Source of the DNA: a virus | Length of the DNA stretch: 42,628 nucleotides | Strand: one strand, 5' to 3' | IMG/VR virus record: IMGVR_UViG_3300036770_007877 | Location: 1 to 42,628 of that record | Part shown: positions 1-10,470 of the stretch, piece after piece | How the letters are laid out: every line of letters begins with the position of its first letter | Numbering within the stretch: the first letter of the stretch is position 1 | The notes under the pieces: generated by a model | Told to the model about the DNA's origin: nothing | Databases searched by the model: none | Seen by the model: only the letters and a program-made list of their open reading frames with translations | Position numbers and translations under genes: made by a program

Positions 1-2926
1 TTAAACTATCAATGTTTATTGCTATACTATCTTTAGTACCTTCATCAAAATCTTTAACCCTTCTATTTGAAACAATTGCTGCACCACTCTTTCCTGGTAA
101 ATCTGCAACCATTCCAACGATATATGGGGGTCTTACGAATGCTGGCTTTTCTATATCGCCAGGCTTTCCAACTGGCAGCAATCCATAATTGTAAAAACCC
201 TCATCATCCTTCTCGAAAGTTCCTGAACTTGATTCAGTTATCTCTTGCGATGTGATAAGATAATAAATAGTATTTTGAGTTCCCTGTAGATTTTGCTCTA
301 ACTCATAAAATCTAGATATATTGATTTCTCTGTCATAACTTCCTGGAAAATTAATGTCCAATTGCTTGGTGTTAACAATCTTTAAGTTTGCATCACCGGC
401 TTTATTCTTTATTGAAAATAAAGCATAATATTTCTGATCTTTACTACCATCCGTTAGCTCTGGTAACGTTATTTCTTTGAAGTCTTTATTTAAAAAACCA
501 AAATCTTGAGAAAGAATAGTTTCGGTAATGGTATTTTGTTTTATCAGTAAATATGAATAAATTGGAATATTTGGATTAGAAAACACACCTCTACTAGCCT
601 TAATGGAGATGGTAGCTTGACTTCCGTCCAATAGAAGTGGAATAGAATGTACTAAGCCACCTGGAAATCTCAATCCATTAAGTTTTAGTTTATCGAATCC
701 AAGCTGGTTTTCTTCCTTTGGCTTATCTTTTAAATCTCCAAAGAAGATATCAAATTTTGCTGATTTTTTTCCATTTTTTCTCAAAATTATAGCAGGTAGT
801 TTTGTTACCTGGCCAAACTTATTAACTAGATCATCAATATTTTCAACAACTATCCTTTCATTATCTAAATCAAATTTTATTCCATTTTTAGTTTCATTTG
901 GTTTTAAAATAATAAAATTAATTAAGGTTCCAATTTTTATATTAGAAATATCTTCTTTTTTTACATTTTTGCCTTTATTCTTTATCTGAATAGAGATATT
1001 TATCTTATCGCCATCTCTGACCGGATCTCCAGCTACAGCCTCGATGGCTGGAGCCTCAACTACAATATTATTTCCAGGCATTCTAACGATCTGCTTGGAA
1101 TTTTTATCATGAATATAAAGAGCAAATTCTATTTTTCCATCTACTGTATAAAATTTTACATCTTTATTTTTAGGATCATCAGATATTAAATTAGAAGGTA
1201 TTTTTAATATTATTTTATCATCTTCTAATGATTTATCTAGTTTTATCCAAAAATCTTCTGATATTTCGGAAGCATCAATTATATTTGGACGAACAGATGC
1301 CATAATAGGCTTTGTAGATGGAGTCTTTGGATCAAAGAACCTGTTAGATTCCGGACTTCCAGTTTTTGCCTCTGCCTTATCCCCGCGACTACCAATCAAA
1401 ACTTCTGGTTTGTTCATTTCGCCAAGAAGATATTGGGCAGAGCTAATTCCAATAAAAGATAGAGATACGCCTAATGGCAATCCTGTTTTTTGTAATAAAT
1501 TTTTTAATGCATTTGTTACGTCAACTCTAGTTTGAACTTGAGATTGCACACTACTAGAAATGCTTTGTGTATTAACCCCTAATATCTTGTCTAAGTTTAA
1601 ATAAGCTGATTTTTTTAAAGTAGTAAAAATAGAATAAATTTGCTCATTAGTTAAATTATCAATTGTATAATTTATTGCTGGAAAAGATGATAATTCTAAT
1701 CCATTAGGTTCTCTAACAAATCCTTCTACTTTTGTTGATGCATCTATATTTATAATAGGTGAAAGGTAAAACTCAAGACCATCAACTTTTCCTAGACCAT
1801 CTTTTGATATTTCTATATCTAAAGTTTCAATATCTGTAAGCCCGTCCTCAACTAGCGAAGGACTTGGCGATGATGCCGTCTCCAGAACTAGCGGAATATA
1901 AGTGGTTATATCAGATGTAACTTCTTGGTAAAGTTCTAAAAATACAAAAGTACTTTCGGTTTCTTCGTTATCATAATCAAAAGGATCTTCAGAATCTCCA
2001 TCAAGATTTCTGCCAGACATGTCGGGCATCTTGACATATAAGAAGCCATTATGGGCAGTATAGTAACCGGAGATTTCATTACCTAATGGGTTAGAAATAT
2101 CTTTGATTCTAAAAATAGTAAATAACTCAAGAATTACATTTGTTATTAAATCGTCATTTAAATTAGAATAAACTCCATCTTTAAGTTCTCCAAATTTAGA
2201 TAATTCCTCAAATGTCTTTCCTGTAAAACCCTTAAATTTTGCCATTTTTGGCAAAATACAATCATCAAAAATTTTCTTTATTACATTAATTGGAATAAAC
2301 TTAAAACCACCTATAGTTCTTAGGTTGTTATTTCTCTTTGGAACACTATCTTGATTGTCTTCATCTATTTTCTTTTGCAAATCTGTTGCATTTGTAAATT
2401 GAGAATTACTAACAATCAATGATGCTAATTGCATTACAGGTATGCTAGAAACTTTCCAATTTTCAGAAAGACCAGGCATATCCTCAAGTGTTCGGTTGAT
2501 TAGATTTCTTGCCTCAACTAATTCATCGATATCAAATGCTCCAGCATCACTTGCTTCAGTAATATTTGAATTTATTGAATTTTTTAATCTATCAATTTGT
2601 TGATTATATCTTGATAAAAGATTTTGAATAATTTCTTTAATATCATTTGCATCTTTTAATGATTCTGCTTCATTATCTGTAATATATTTTGCATTTTCTC
2701 CAATATTTACCTTTAATACGGTACCGCCAATAACCGGAACAAGATCTTTGCCCCCACTATTGTTTGGGATTATTGGATATAGAACCTCATACCCTATTGC
2801 TGTACCTGGTCCGTTAGGATTAGGTTGGTTCGGGTTTTTCTTACAGTTTACAAACGCATTGGTAAAAACTTCATCAGTTTTTATTGGCCCAACAGCAGTT
2901 GGTAATAAGTTTTTATTTGAGGCCAT
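1..2926 (-). CDS. Large baseplate/tail structural protein, C-terminus outside the window
   Basis: The frame is open from an ATG at 2926 to the left edge (975 codons, no stop), so the protein is longer than 975 residues. GGAG lies 5 nt before the ATG, which supports this start. I do not recognise a named family. The N-terminus is Asn/Pro-rich (PNQPNPNGPG near residue 40), residues about 80-120 look helical and charged, and residues about 615-700 resemble a CARDB/Ig-like beta-sandwich (phrase INISIQIKNKGKNV). There is no signal peptide or membrane helix. It follows the hub and spike genes in the transcription direction, so a baseplate wedge or peripheral baseplate role is inferred from position and size only. 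It could also be a fibre-attachment protein. Confidence 0.7.
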   Translation of the reverse strand, partial: MASNKNLLPTAVGPIKTDEVFTNAFVNCKKNPNQPNPNGPGTAIGYEVLYPIIPNNSGGKDLVPVIGGTVLKVNIGENAKYITDNEAESLKDANDIKEIIQNLLSRYNQQIDRLKNSINSNITEASDAGAFDIDELVEARNLINRTLEDMPGLSENWKVSSIPVMQLASLIVSNSQFTNATDLQKKIDEDNQDSVPKRNNNLRTIGGFKFIPINVIKKIFDDCILPKMAKFKGFTGKTFEELSKFGELKDGVYSNLNDDLITNVILELFTIFRIKDISNPLGNEISGYYTAHNGFLYVKMPDMSGRNLDGDSEDPFDYDNEETESTFVFLELYQEVTSDITTYIPLVLETASSPSPSLVEDGLTDIETLDIEISKDGLGKVDGLEFYLSPIINIDASTKVEGFVREPNGLELSSFPAINYTIDNLTNEQIYSIFTTLKKSAYLNLDKILGVNTQSISSSVQSQVQTRVDVTNALKNLLQKTGLPLGVSLSFIGISSAQYLLGEMNKPEVLIGSRGDKAEAKTGSPESNRFFDPKTPSTKPIMASVRPNIIDASEISEDFWIKLDKSLEDDKIILKIPSNLISDDPKNKDVKFYTVDGKIEFALYIHDKNSKQIVRMPGNNIVVEAPAIEAVAGDPVRDGDKINISIQIKNKGKNVKKEDISNIKIGTLINFIILKPNETKNGIKFDLDNERIVVENIDDLVNKFGQVTKLPAIILRKNGKKSAKFDIFFGDLKDKPKEENQLGFDKLKLNGLRFPGGLVHSIPLLLDGSQATISIKASRGVFSNPNIPIYSYLLIKQNTITETILSQDFGFLNKDFKEITLPELTDGSKDQKYYALFSIKNKAGDANLKIVNTKQLDINFPGSYDREINISRFYELEQNLQGTQNTIYYLITSQEITESSSGTFEKDDEGFYNYGLLPVGKPGDIEKPAFVRPPYIVGMVADLPGKSGAAIVSNRRVKDFDEGTKDSIAINIDSL

Positions 2927-2993
2927 AAAATCTCCAAATATATTTATTATACGTTAATAAATATAAATATTAGCTGCATTTGATTAATAAGCA
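2927..2993 (-). promoter_or_regulatory. Leader with 9-bp inverted repeat and AATAAATA box
   Basis: This 67-bp AT-rich gap separates the spike gene from the left-edge gene. It holds a perfect inverted repeat (arms 2941-2949 and 2955-2963, 5-nt loop) about 14 nt upstream of the downstream ATG. The minus-strand octamer AATAAATA (2948-2941) lies in the proximal arm. The octamer resembles the T4-type late box TATAAATA, but in such AT-rich DNA a chance match is easy. It could instead be an RNA hairpin in front of the ribosome binding site. Confidence 0.25.
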
Positions 2994-5426
2994 TTATTTC
3001 TTAGAAACTGCCTCTGCTATATTGGCAATCTTACTTGGACCATTAATCTTATCTGCACCGGGTGTATCATTACCAGTGGGAGTTGTGTGGGTAAAGCTCT
3101 CTGGCATGCTTCTATCCCTAATAACAACGCTATTTCCAGATAGAATTAGTTTTGCAGAACTTTCAAGACATAAGTTTCCATCATTTCTAATTATCATAGG
3201 TGCACCTGGATTCATTCCAGCTATTACTAATCCATTTTCACTAATTGATATAATGTAATCGGAAGCGTGACCAGATTCAGTTCCTTGATCTCCAGTTTCA
3301 CCTAAAAATCCCTTATCTGTTACGTTTACTCTCAAATCAAATCTGCCAGTATTGAAAGAGTTTCCACTGTAACCACCGACGTTCAAAAGAACTTCTCCAT
3401 CAGTTTGAACTACCAAACTTCTGCCATTTCTATCTTTTCCAAGCCATGATATAATAGAACCGGCAGTATCTAGAACTATCGACTTTTGATCATAATTATC
3501 TTTTCCTACAGATATTTCAGCTGACCCTTCTAGGTTTACTGAAGCGCTCTTACCTCCCGGATCAAGTCTTTTTTCTCCATTTTTATTAAAATTTCCTGTC
3601 GTTAAGTCAGAACCAGAACCAGAAACTTTAAAATCATTTGAGAATGGAACAGAAGTTGGCCTACCGAGAGAGTCAGTATTTTGAATGGATGATGTTCCTG
3701 CAACAACAGTTTTTCCTCCAGTTTCTATAGCTGGCAATCCAGGAGATACGGATACTGTTGACATATATTTTATATCATTAGGGTCTTCTCCGGAAGGCTT
3801 TAGTGTTTTGCTAATTAACTCAAAAGCTTTTCCTGTTATATTTCCAGATGAAATAAATTCTGTTGGAGCATTTGTAAATGGTACATTTATCTTTTCTATA
3901 CGATTTGCAATAATGGCTTCTGCTGCAGCATACATATTGTGATGTTTTGTAAATTGAACTCTTAATGTATTTCCATCAACCTGATTTGTTCCTAGGTTTG
4001 CAAAATAAGATGAATCATCAGAAAACCTAATTCCAACTGGTCTTGTTAGGGCTTCTTCTGCTTGCTCTCTATTTGAACCGCTAAATACCCTATTTATTAA
4101 AAGATTTGGATTGGGAAGAATTACATTTCCATCGCTATCCTTCAGTAATACAGGCACCTTTTCAGAACCGTTCTTTATATTCTCAGGTATATCAGAACCA
4201 TAGCTAATCGGTCTTGAAATTACTCCGCCAGAATCGGTATACAAGACTGCAGAAGTTGGATAAGGAACGTTTCCTGTATTAGAAGATTTTGGAACATTAA
4301 CCTTTAAAACACCTTCTTTATCTAATGAAAAAATAAAATTTTTATCCGTAGTTGGTATAGTATTGGATTTGGAATTTGTTGATAATTGAAAATGATATCC
4401 AAGACCTCTTCTTGAGATCAGCCTATCTTCTTCATAATCTATTTCTGGAACTTTTTTCTTATGTTTTCCTGTGGAATCTCCGGGTTTTACTATACTATAA
4501 TTAATATCGAGAACGCTTCCTCTACTTGTTACTATATTTCCTGCAAGTACCTCTATGAGTTGAAACGGTCCTAAATAAAGCGAATTTCTAGGATTAACAG
4601 ATCTTAATTCTCTAGTGGTTTTTAGCTCAACTGTACCAGTAGAGTCTGTTAGATCATATTCTTTATCAAATCCTTTCCAATTATATATTTCTGAAAATTC
4701 ATTTATTACTGTTCTAGTATGTGAAAGCTCTGGATTTCTTAATATTCCATTATTTTTAAATGGAGATGGATCCGCTCCAGTGTAAAAGGCAAGTTTTTTT
4801 CCATCTGAATTTTTATCATAAGCTACTATTTCATTATTTATTACGCTTTTTGCACTAAGCTGATCTGTCCCAGGCTCTGTCCTGACTACAGTTCCTGAAA
4901 ATGTTTTAGATGCAGATGATAGTACCTGAATATATCTAGATAAAATTGTTGACGTTGTATCTGCAGACGTTTTATTTACATGAATACCATGTTTGGCAGA
5001 GTTTCCTAGAAATATATCAGATGAATTTGCAGTTCCAGTTAAATATAAATCGGCTCCAGATCTAGAGGTTAGGGCTACATCTCCAGATTTTAGGTTGGAA
5101 ATAGGATAGTTTCTGTATCCAGGAGGAATATCTCCTGAGTTAACTAAAGAAGAAGATGATTTATATTTATTTTTAATTGAAAGCAATCTAATGGGAAGAG
5201 TCATACTGTCTCTTCCGTTCTTAACTCTAACACACAGGAGTCTATCACCTGCTGATGGCTTCATAAACAAGCCGGAGCCATCAGAGCCACCATAGAGTGG
5301 TGGAAGTGTTGTTCTGAGTTTATCTTCCAAAGAAAAGTTGTCAGCAACTATAATTTCTCCGGTAACGTCATCTACCTCTAAAACTTCAACCTCATATGGC
5401 CAGAATGTAGAAAACTGTTCTCTCAT
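2994..5426 (-). CDS. Baseplate central spike protein (gp5/gpV/VgrG-type)
   Basis: Probable membrane-puncturing spike at the tip of the tail tube, 810 residues. Residues 1-100 look like the OB-fold of spike proteins: a short beta-rich start, a Gly-rich turn (YGGSDGSG) and the motif FMKPSAGDRLLCVRV, where the value-and-GDR phrase is typical of gpV/gp5 N-domains. Residues about 640-780 are rich in short beta repeats with Gly/Asn/Asp turns (phrases SIVLDTAGSIISWLG and SLVVQTDGEVLLNVGG), as in trimeric beta-helix spikes. The C-terminus has no obvious metal-binding His-x-His tip. The start overlaps the hub stop codon (TGA inside ATGA), so the two are translationally coupled. No lysozyme or peptidase domain is visible in the middle region. 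Family call is by pattern, not by a search. Confidence 0.75.
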   Translation of the reverse strand: MREQFSTFWPYEVEVLEVDDVTGEIIVADNFSLEDKLRTTLPPLYGGSDGSGLFMKPSAGDRLLCVRVKNGRDSMTLPIRLLSIKNKYKSSSSLVNSGDIPPGYRNYPISNLKSGDVALTSRSGADLYLTGTANSSDIFLGNSAKHGIHVNKTSADTTSTILSRYIQVLSSASKTFSGTVVRTEPGTDQLSAKSVINNEIVAYDKNSDGKKLAFYTGADPSPFKNNGILRNPELSHTRTVINEFSEIYNWKGFDKEYDLTDSTGTVELKTTRELRSVNPRNSLYLGPFQLIEVLAGNIVTSRGSVLDINYSIVKPGDSTGKHKKKVPEIDYEEDRLISRRGLGYHFQLSTNSKSNTIPTTDKNFIFSLDKEGVLKVNVPKSSNTGNVPYPTSAVLYTDSGGVISRPISYGSDIPENIKNGSEKVPVLLKDSDGNVILPNPNLLINRVFSGSNREQAEEALTRPVGIRFSDDSSYFANLGTNQVDGNTLRVQFTKHHNMYAAAEAIIANRIEKINVPFTNAPTEFISSGNITGKAFELISKTLKPSGEDPNDIKYMSTVSVSPGLPAIETGGKTVVAGTSSIQNTDSLGRPTSVPFSNDFKVSGSGSDLTTGNFNKNGEKRLDPGGKSASVNLEGSAEISVGKDNYDQKSIVLDTAGSIISWLGKDRNGRSLVVQTDGEVLLNVGGYSGNSFNTGRFDLRVNVTDKGFLGETGDQGTESGHASDYIISISENGLVIAGMNPGAPMIIRNDGNLCLESSAKLILSGNSVVIRDRSMPESFTHTTPTGNDTPGADKINGPSKIANIAEAVSKK

Positions 5427-8400
5427 TGCTTTGTTCCTTTAACAAATCTAGGAATATCTATTATACCTACTTCTATAGCATTAAGAGAACCAGAAAAATT
5501 AAAACTAAAAACTGAACCACGAACATCTAGCCATGTACCCTGTCTGGGACCTCCCTTTGGAAATATTCCAACAACATCCTCTTCATCAATATTCATGTCA
5601 GAATTGATGGCAGAAATTAATCTTCTATCGAGACATCTAATTTGGCCAGTTGGATATTCTTTTTTCTTGCCTGATTCTTTTTCAGATTTTTCCTTATTTA
5701 GAAATGAAACTTGTTCAATAATTTTATCTCCAGGTACTGGATAAACTGGGATACTATTTGGTAGTCTGAGCTGTTGTAAGCCACGAGTTGTTGCTGCCGC
5801 TGGACCACCAAAAACAGAACTTGTTCTGTTTATACCCTGAAATATACCTTCGACTAAATCATCACCAACAGAGTATGGATTATTTTGAGTGATTTGTACT
5901 GGATTTGTAAATAGCTGTTTAACTATAGCTATCTTCTCATTAACGTCATCAATAGCTTGCTGATCTGATGAATCTTTTACGAAACCTCTTATTAAGAGGT
6001 ATCTATCTCCAGCTACAGTTCCATTTACATCTATCATCATGTTTGTAAATCTAATCTGGTTATCCCTATATGATAATAGTTCAGTAACTGATGCACCGCC
6101 AGTTGGGAAAATAAGACATGAATCTGGTCTCAAAACTCGATATCTATCATCTGATTCATTTGTCCTATATGTTATAGGTGGATCTTGTGTTAAATTTGAA
6201 ACCAGTTCTTGCCCAATAATATCCAATGGAGATGGAAGATACTCTCCTGGCGGGTGACCTAATGAAAGATCTAGACTTGTTGTAAATGATTTTGATGAAT
6301 AACTAAAACTATGAGATACTGTTCTTACATAATACAACAGACCCTTGCTTGGAATATAAACCGTATCTCCTGGCTGGTAAAACTCATTTCCAGCCACAGT
6401 TATATCACCCCTATTTATTCCGGCTTTTTGTAAAATCATCTCTAAATACGCATAAGGTCTAGACTGGCCTTCCGCATCAGAGAAGAATGGTATTTCGAGA
6501 GTTTTGGATATATACCCATATTGTCTCCAGAGATCAAAATCAACTGCTCCAGCCCAATAATATCTTGACTCTGTAGCTCTGTCCAAATTATCTCCAACAA
6601 ATGCGGAGGTTCCTTTGACGTTTACTCTAGTGTATTCTGGAGGCGTTTCGGTATAAGTTGCACTAATAATATCTACATCTCTAATTATAAATCTTCTTCC
6701 AGAGCCAAATCCTAAAATATTTCTTGTATCATCCTCTATTAGATGATCAAATATTGTGCCATTATTGATTTTTCCAGTAAGAAGATCTATAGAGCTTTTT
6801 GTAGATGTAGCAAGTTTGCTCAAAAACTCTTGAGCTTCAGTTAAATAAGGAACATTTCCAATATTTTCATCCTGATCTCCTGCGAGTATTTGTTCGATTT
6901 CTTTAAGTTCTTTTTGTTTTTCTAAGTTTGCATTAAGTATTGAAACAAACCTATCCCTTTGAGATATCGCCCTGGCTAGGTCTGCTATTCTGCCAGACTC
7001 TCCAAGTAGTGCTTGATCTATATTTTCTTCGGTAATAAAATCTTTATCAGTAATTTCTGCACCAAGCTTCAGTCCAGCTCCAGGATCAATTCCAAATCTT
7101 TTCTTAAATGAATTTCTAATCTTATTCAAAGTGGCAGCATTTGCATATGTATCAATCTTGGATAATGGCTGAGAATCTCTTCTTACCGAAATAGTTGTTA
7201 AAACATTTGATATAATATCATTTTTCTCTTGTACTGCGGGATCAAATAATCCTATCAGGTCTGTCGTATTTCCGAAAAGAACATCGCCTTTAATTCCAGT
7301 TGTGACACCAAGCGATATACCTGTTCCAAAAACTTCGCTATTTCTTCTTGTGGTCGAACCAGTTAGGGTGTTCCACTCTGCTCCCGCCAATCTTGCATTT
7401 GCAGCATCTGGATTCTTACCTCCTGATGGCGTATTTATTTTGAGTCCAAAAAATCCAAGCGAAGTTGGACCAACTAGATTAATATTAGGGATAAGGTATT
7501 TATCTGGAAAAGTTCTTAGCAGAAGAGCGATTATTGCAATTTTAATATTTAAAGCATGAACTTGCAGGTACAAACTCTCTATTCTGGTAGAAAATAGGTT
7601 TGTAATAAATGATGGAATAATATTTTTATTACTATCCTTCTGTAATGCAATAAAATCTTTAAGAACTGTTAACGGAATTCTGTTCCACTGTGGTGGTCTA
7701 AACTCTAAATGTCCTTGAGTATTACAGAAGAATTCCATACGCAAATACTGAGATGCGGCTATACACTGCTGCTTGGAGGTAGTATATGTTGTATCAAACA
7801 GTTTTATACCTGTATTATTAATTGCCAAAATATATGGACGAATATCTGCAGTATCATATTGATCTGATATAATAAGATAGTTTTTGTCTCTGTTTAACCT
7901 AACATCCTCTATTCTTCTTTGTGCACCAACTGACATTATGGCTCTTGTTAGCTCATTGTTTTCTTCTTCGGTAGAGCCGAGGGGAAGATTTGCGGTACTT
8001 GTAGTTCCTATTCTCAGCTTAACGTCTCTGGAGGAGAGCAAGTTATTGCTTTCATCAATTATATCTAACTGAGAAGAAATACCATTATCAATATATTGCA
8101 ACTCTCTCTGAAGAGTTCCTATGATAGCGTCTATTGGAGTAGTGGCTCCAGATTTTTTAGACTCTTCTAGATCTGTAATTCTTCTCTTTATTTCCAGCTT
8201 TCTTTTTTGTAACTTTTTAATAACCTCATTAGCGTCCCTTCTTTCTCCGGCCATTCTTACCATTCTGTTGTGAGATTCTGAATCAACAGTTAGTGTTCTA
8301 TAGGCATGAAAATTTCCATAGTATTCATTTTGCTTTCTAACGGAGCTAATGAGGCCCGTAAGAGGATCCTCTTGGGTTAGATTGGTTGTCTTATCGCGTT

Positions 8401-10462
8401 TGTTGTGAGCCTCGTAAGACTGCTCTATGAAGCTTTCTACATCATATGGTTGCCCTATGATTAATATGCTTAAAATATTTGGAATATCTAAGTTCGTTAA
8501 GGCATCATTAACTACGGGAATTCCATATTGCTGAGAAAATAATGTATTTGCTCTACTATCTTCACCTGTTGGATCTACAATTTGAAATCCAGCCGTAGCT
8601 GTAAATATTCCCTGCTTCCATCTATAAACCATCCCTTCGGGATGTTGAACTATCTTTTTATCACTAAGAGATCCGAAACCATTGAATTGGCTCTGTATTA
8701 TATTACCTTCGTTAGCATTCTGACCAGCCAGCAAACCTGAATCGTAGCTTAATAATCCTGATTGTAATAATCTTTTATTTTCATACAGAAAATCCCTTTG
8801 AGCATAAATAGCCTGACCTGTGGAATCTTTCTTTATTTCAAATGGAGTTAATGGATCTTGTAAAATATTTTGTGGATCAGCCAATGATGGCCTAAGAACA
8901 TATGATGTCCAATCTAACCATTTCATGTTATCTGCACATGAAACTTTTAGACTATAAAAACCTCCGCTATAGCTTTCGCTGGTATTTGTTACAAATCCGC
9001 CAAAGACATGGATCATTCTAAATGAATTCTCTTGCCTTTTCCTTAGATTTTTATAATCATCAAAAGATATATTTTTGCTAGAATATAACTGATATTCTGC
9101 CCTAAGAACTGTATTATCAATCTCGTAATAATCCATCTGAAAAGGATCTATTGATGGACTTGTAGTATTGCCAATGCCCAAATTAGAATAATCAGTAAGA
9201 GATTTATTACTAGCCATATATACATGCACTGGATCTGGAGGGTTAATAAATGGCTTTCCTAAGTAAAAGGTTCTTAACCTATCTCTTACATAATCTACAT
9301 CTATTGCAGGATCTAATTTTCCAGCACCGCCCAATTCAAGTGCAGCTCCAATTATGGCAGTACCATCAACAACCGGCATTCTTTCATTCATACCCTCTGA
9401 GTGCAAACCACCGTGAATTAATTCGCTGAGTAATCCAATGGTTCCATTTAGAGCTTCTTCTATTGCTACTTCTATGTCATCCTCAAGAACAGTCCCCAAT
9501 CTGTATGGATAAGATATGTCAAAATTAGCCGTAGCCTCATTGGTCAGGTTATTACATGATGTATTTATTCCTGTAAATATAGCTAATTCTATTACTCCAG
9601 TTCCTGGACCTAAGATATAATTTTCCTGAGAGTTAGGATCGACAATCCATGTGGTTAATTGATTATCTTTAGAAAAGGCATCTCTTCTTAAAATTTCTAA
9701 AATATCTTTGTTAATATTATTATATCTTTCTTGCCTATCACTTAAGTTTAAAAATTTATCAAAATCAATCCTGGTAGAGCCAGAATTCATAAAAGATATA
9801 TCAGAATTATCTTTGTAATATTCTTTTCTAAACTTATCCTCTGTCTCTCTAACAGCCCTTCTGCTATCTGATGCGGGCAAATTTTTTAGATATTTTAAAT
9901 TTGTAAGTTGCGGATCAGATTCAGAAGGTTCTTGCAACCATTGTTCCAGTCTTTTTTGAACATAATCTTCTTCGGAATAAAGGAAATTTTTAATTCCTAA
10001 TGATGAAGCTTCTTTTGAGAAAGATGCCAATAAATTCAAAGAATAAGCTTGATTGCTAGACAAAAAGTTTTCAAACTTAGTCAAACTTTCATAAGCTCTA
10101 ATTTGCTGAACCTTATAGGCAAAAAGAGCTTTTGTTGCTCTCAGTAGGAGCTTTTCGGTTTCATCCATAAAAGCTAAATTATTTTGACTTCCAAGTGAAG
10201 AGAATACTTTCTTTTTTATTAAAATTGTTGCTTCAGGAGATATTGATATGATATTTCTTGTATCAGGAGTTACTGATAAGTCAGAATTTTGATTTATATA
10301 AACAGATGCTCCAGTACCCACAAGAGATTGTGGCGGATTATCAATCCCACCATAAGCTATATATGCAGAGCGTTGCCCATTTACAATTTCATTGTAAGCT
10401 TTATTTAAAGTTTGCGAAATTCTTTTCTTTAGAAGCTTAACACCTGAGGCTTCAATCGACAT
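5423..10462 (-). CDS. Giant baseplate hub protein (gp27-like domains)
   Basis: A 1679-residue protein between the baseplate initiator and the spike, the usual place for the hub that joins tube and spike. Residues about 490-520 carry a hub-like phrase (GGFYSLKVSCADNMKWLDW). Residues about 1355-1420 have the hub C-terminal signature: PGDTVYIPSKGLLYYV, then VSHSFSY and a TTSLDLSLG strand ending in a pro-rich exit. Around residues 735-800 there is a charged coiled-coil (KKLQKRKLEIKRRITDLEES), and residues 100-280 and 1130-1230 are also largely helical. T4 gp27 is about 390 residues, so this version contains large insertions, perhaps extra peripheral domains. RBS GGAG precedes the ATG at 10462. 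The stop overlaps the spike start. Hub assignment is fairly safe; the role of the insertions is unknown. Confidence 0.75.
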   Translation of the reverse strand: MSIEASGVKLLKKRISQTLNKAYNEIVNGQRSAYIAYGGIDNPPQSLVGTGASVYINQNSDLSVTPDTRNIISISPEATILIKKKVFSSLGSQNNLAFMDETEKLLLRATKALFAYKVQQIRAYESLTKFENFLSSNQAYSLNLLASFSKEASSLGIKNFLYSEEDYVQKRLEQWLQEPSESDPQLTNLKYLKNLPASDSRRAVRETEDKFRKEYYKDNSDISFMNSGSTRIDFDKFLNLSDRQERYNNINKDILEILRRDAFSKDNQLTTWIVDPNSQENYILGPGTGVIELAIFTGINTSCNNLTNEATANFDISYPYRLGTVLEDDIEVAIEEALNGTIGLLSELIHGGLHSEGMNERMPVVDGTAIIGAALELGGAGKLDPAIDVDYVRDRLRTFYLGKPFINPPDPVHVYMASNKSLTDYSNLGIGNTTSPSIDPFQMDYYEIDNTVLRAEYQLYSSKNISFDDYKNLRKRQENSFRMIHVFGGFVTNTSESYSGGFYSLKVSCADNMKWLDWTSYVLRPSLADPQNILQDPLTPFEIKKDSTGQAIYAQRDFLYENKRLLQSGLLSYDSGLLAGQNANEGNIIQSQFNGFGSLSDKKIVQHPEGMVYRWKQGIFTATAGFQIVDPTGEDSRANTLFSQQYGIPVVNDALTNLDIPNILSILIIGQPYDVESFIEQSYEAHNKRDKTTNLTQEDPLTGLISSVRKQNEYYGNFHAYRTLTVDSESHNRMVRMAGERRDANEVIKKLQKRKLEIKRRITDLEESKKSGATTPIDAIIGTLQRELQYIDNGISSQLDIIDESNNLLSSRDVKLRIGTTSTANLPLGSTEEENNELTRAIMSVGAQRRIEDVRLNRDKNYLIISDQYDTADIRPYILAINNTGIKLFDTTYTTSKQQCIAASQYLRMEFFCNTQGHLEFRPPQWNRIPLTVLKDFIALQKDSNKNIIPSFITNLFSTRIESLYLQVHALNIKIAIIALLLRTFPDKYLIPNINLVGPTSLGFFGLKINTPSGGKNPDAANARLAGAEWNTLTGSTTRRNSEVFGTGISLGVTTGIKGDVLFGNTTDLIGLFDPAVQEKNDIISNVLTTISVRRDSQPLSKIDTYANAATLNKIRNSFKKRFGIDPGAGLKLGAEITDKDFITEENIDQALLGESGRIADLARAISQRDRFVSILNANLEKQKELKEIEQILAGDQDENIGNVPYLTEAQEFLSKLATSTKSSIDLLTGKINNGTIFDHLIEDDTRNILGFGSGRRFIIRDVDIISATYTETPPEYTRVNVKGTSAFVGDNLDRATESRYYWAGAVDFDLWRQYGYISKTLEIPFFSDAEGQSRPYAYLEMILQKAGINRGDITVAGNEFYQPGDTVYIPSKGLLYYVRTVSHSFSYSSKSFTTSLDLSLGHPPGEYLPSPLDIIGQELVSNLTQDPPITYRTNESDDRYRVLRPDSCLIFPTGGASVTELLSYRDNQIRFTNMMIDVNGTVAGDRYLLIRGFVKDSSDQQAIDDVNEKIAIVKQLFTNPVQITQNNPYSVGDDLVEGIFQGINRTSSVFGGPAAATTRGLQQLRLPNSIPVYPVPGDKIIEQVSFLNKEKSEKESGKKKEYPTGQIRCLDRRLISAINSDMNIDEEDVVGIFPKGGPRQGTWLDVRGSVFSFNFSGSLNAIEVGIIDIPRFVKGTKQ

Positions 10463-10470
10463 AAATTCTC

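Noticed and set aside
2941-2963. Terminator between spike and left-edge genes
   Set aside because: The stem is all A/T and is followed by the ribosome binding site, not by a T-run, so it is unlikely to stop transcription.
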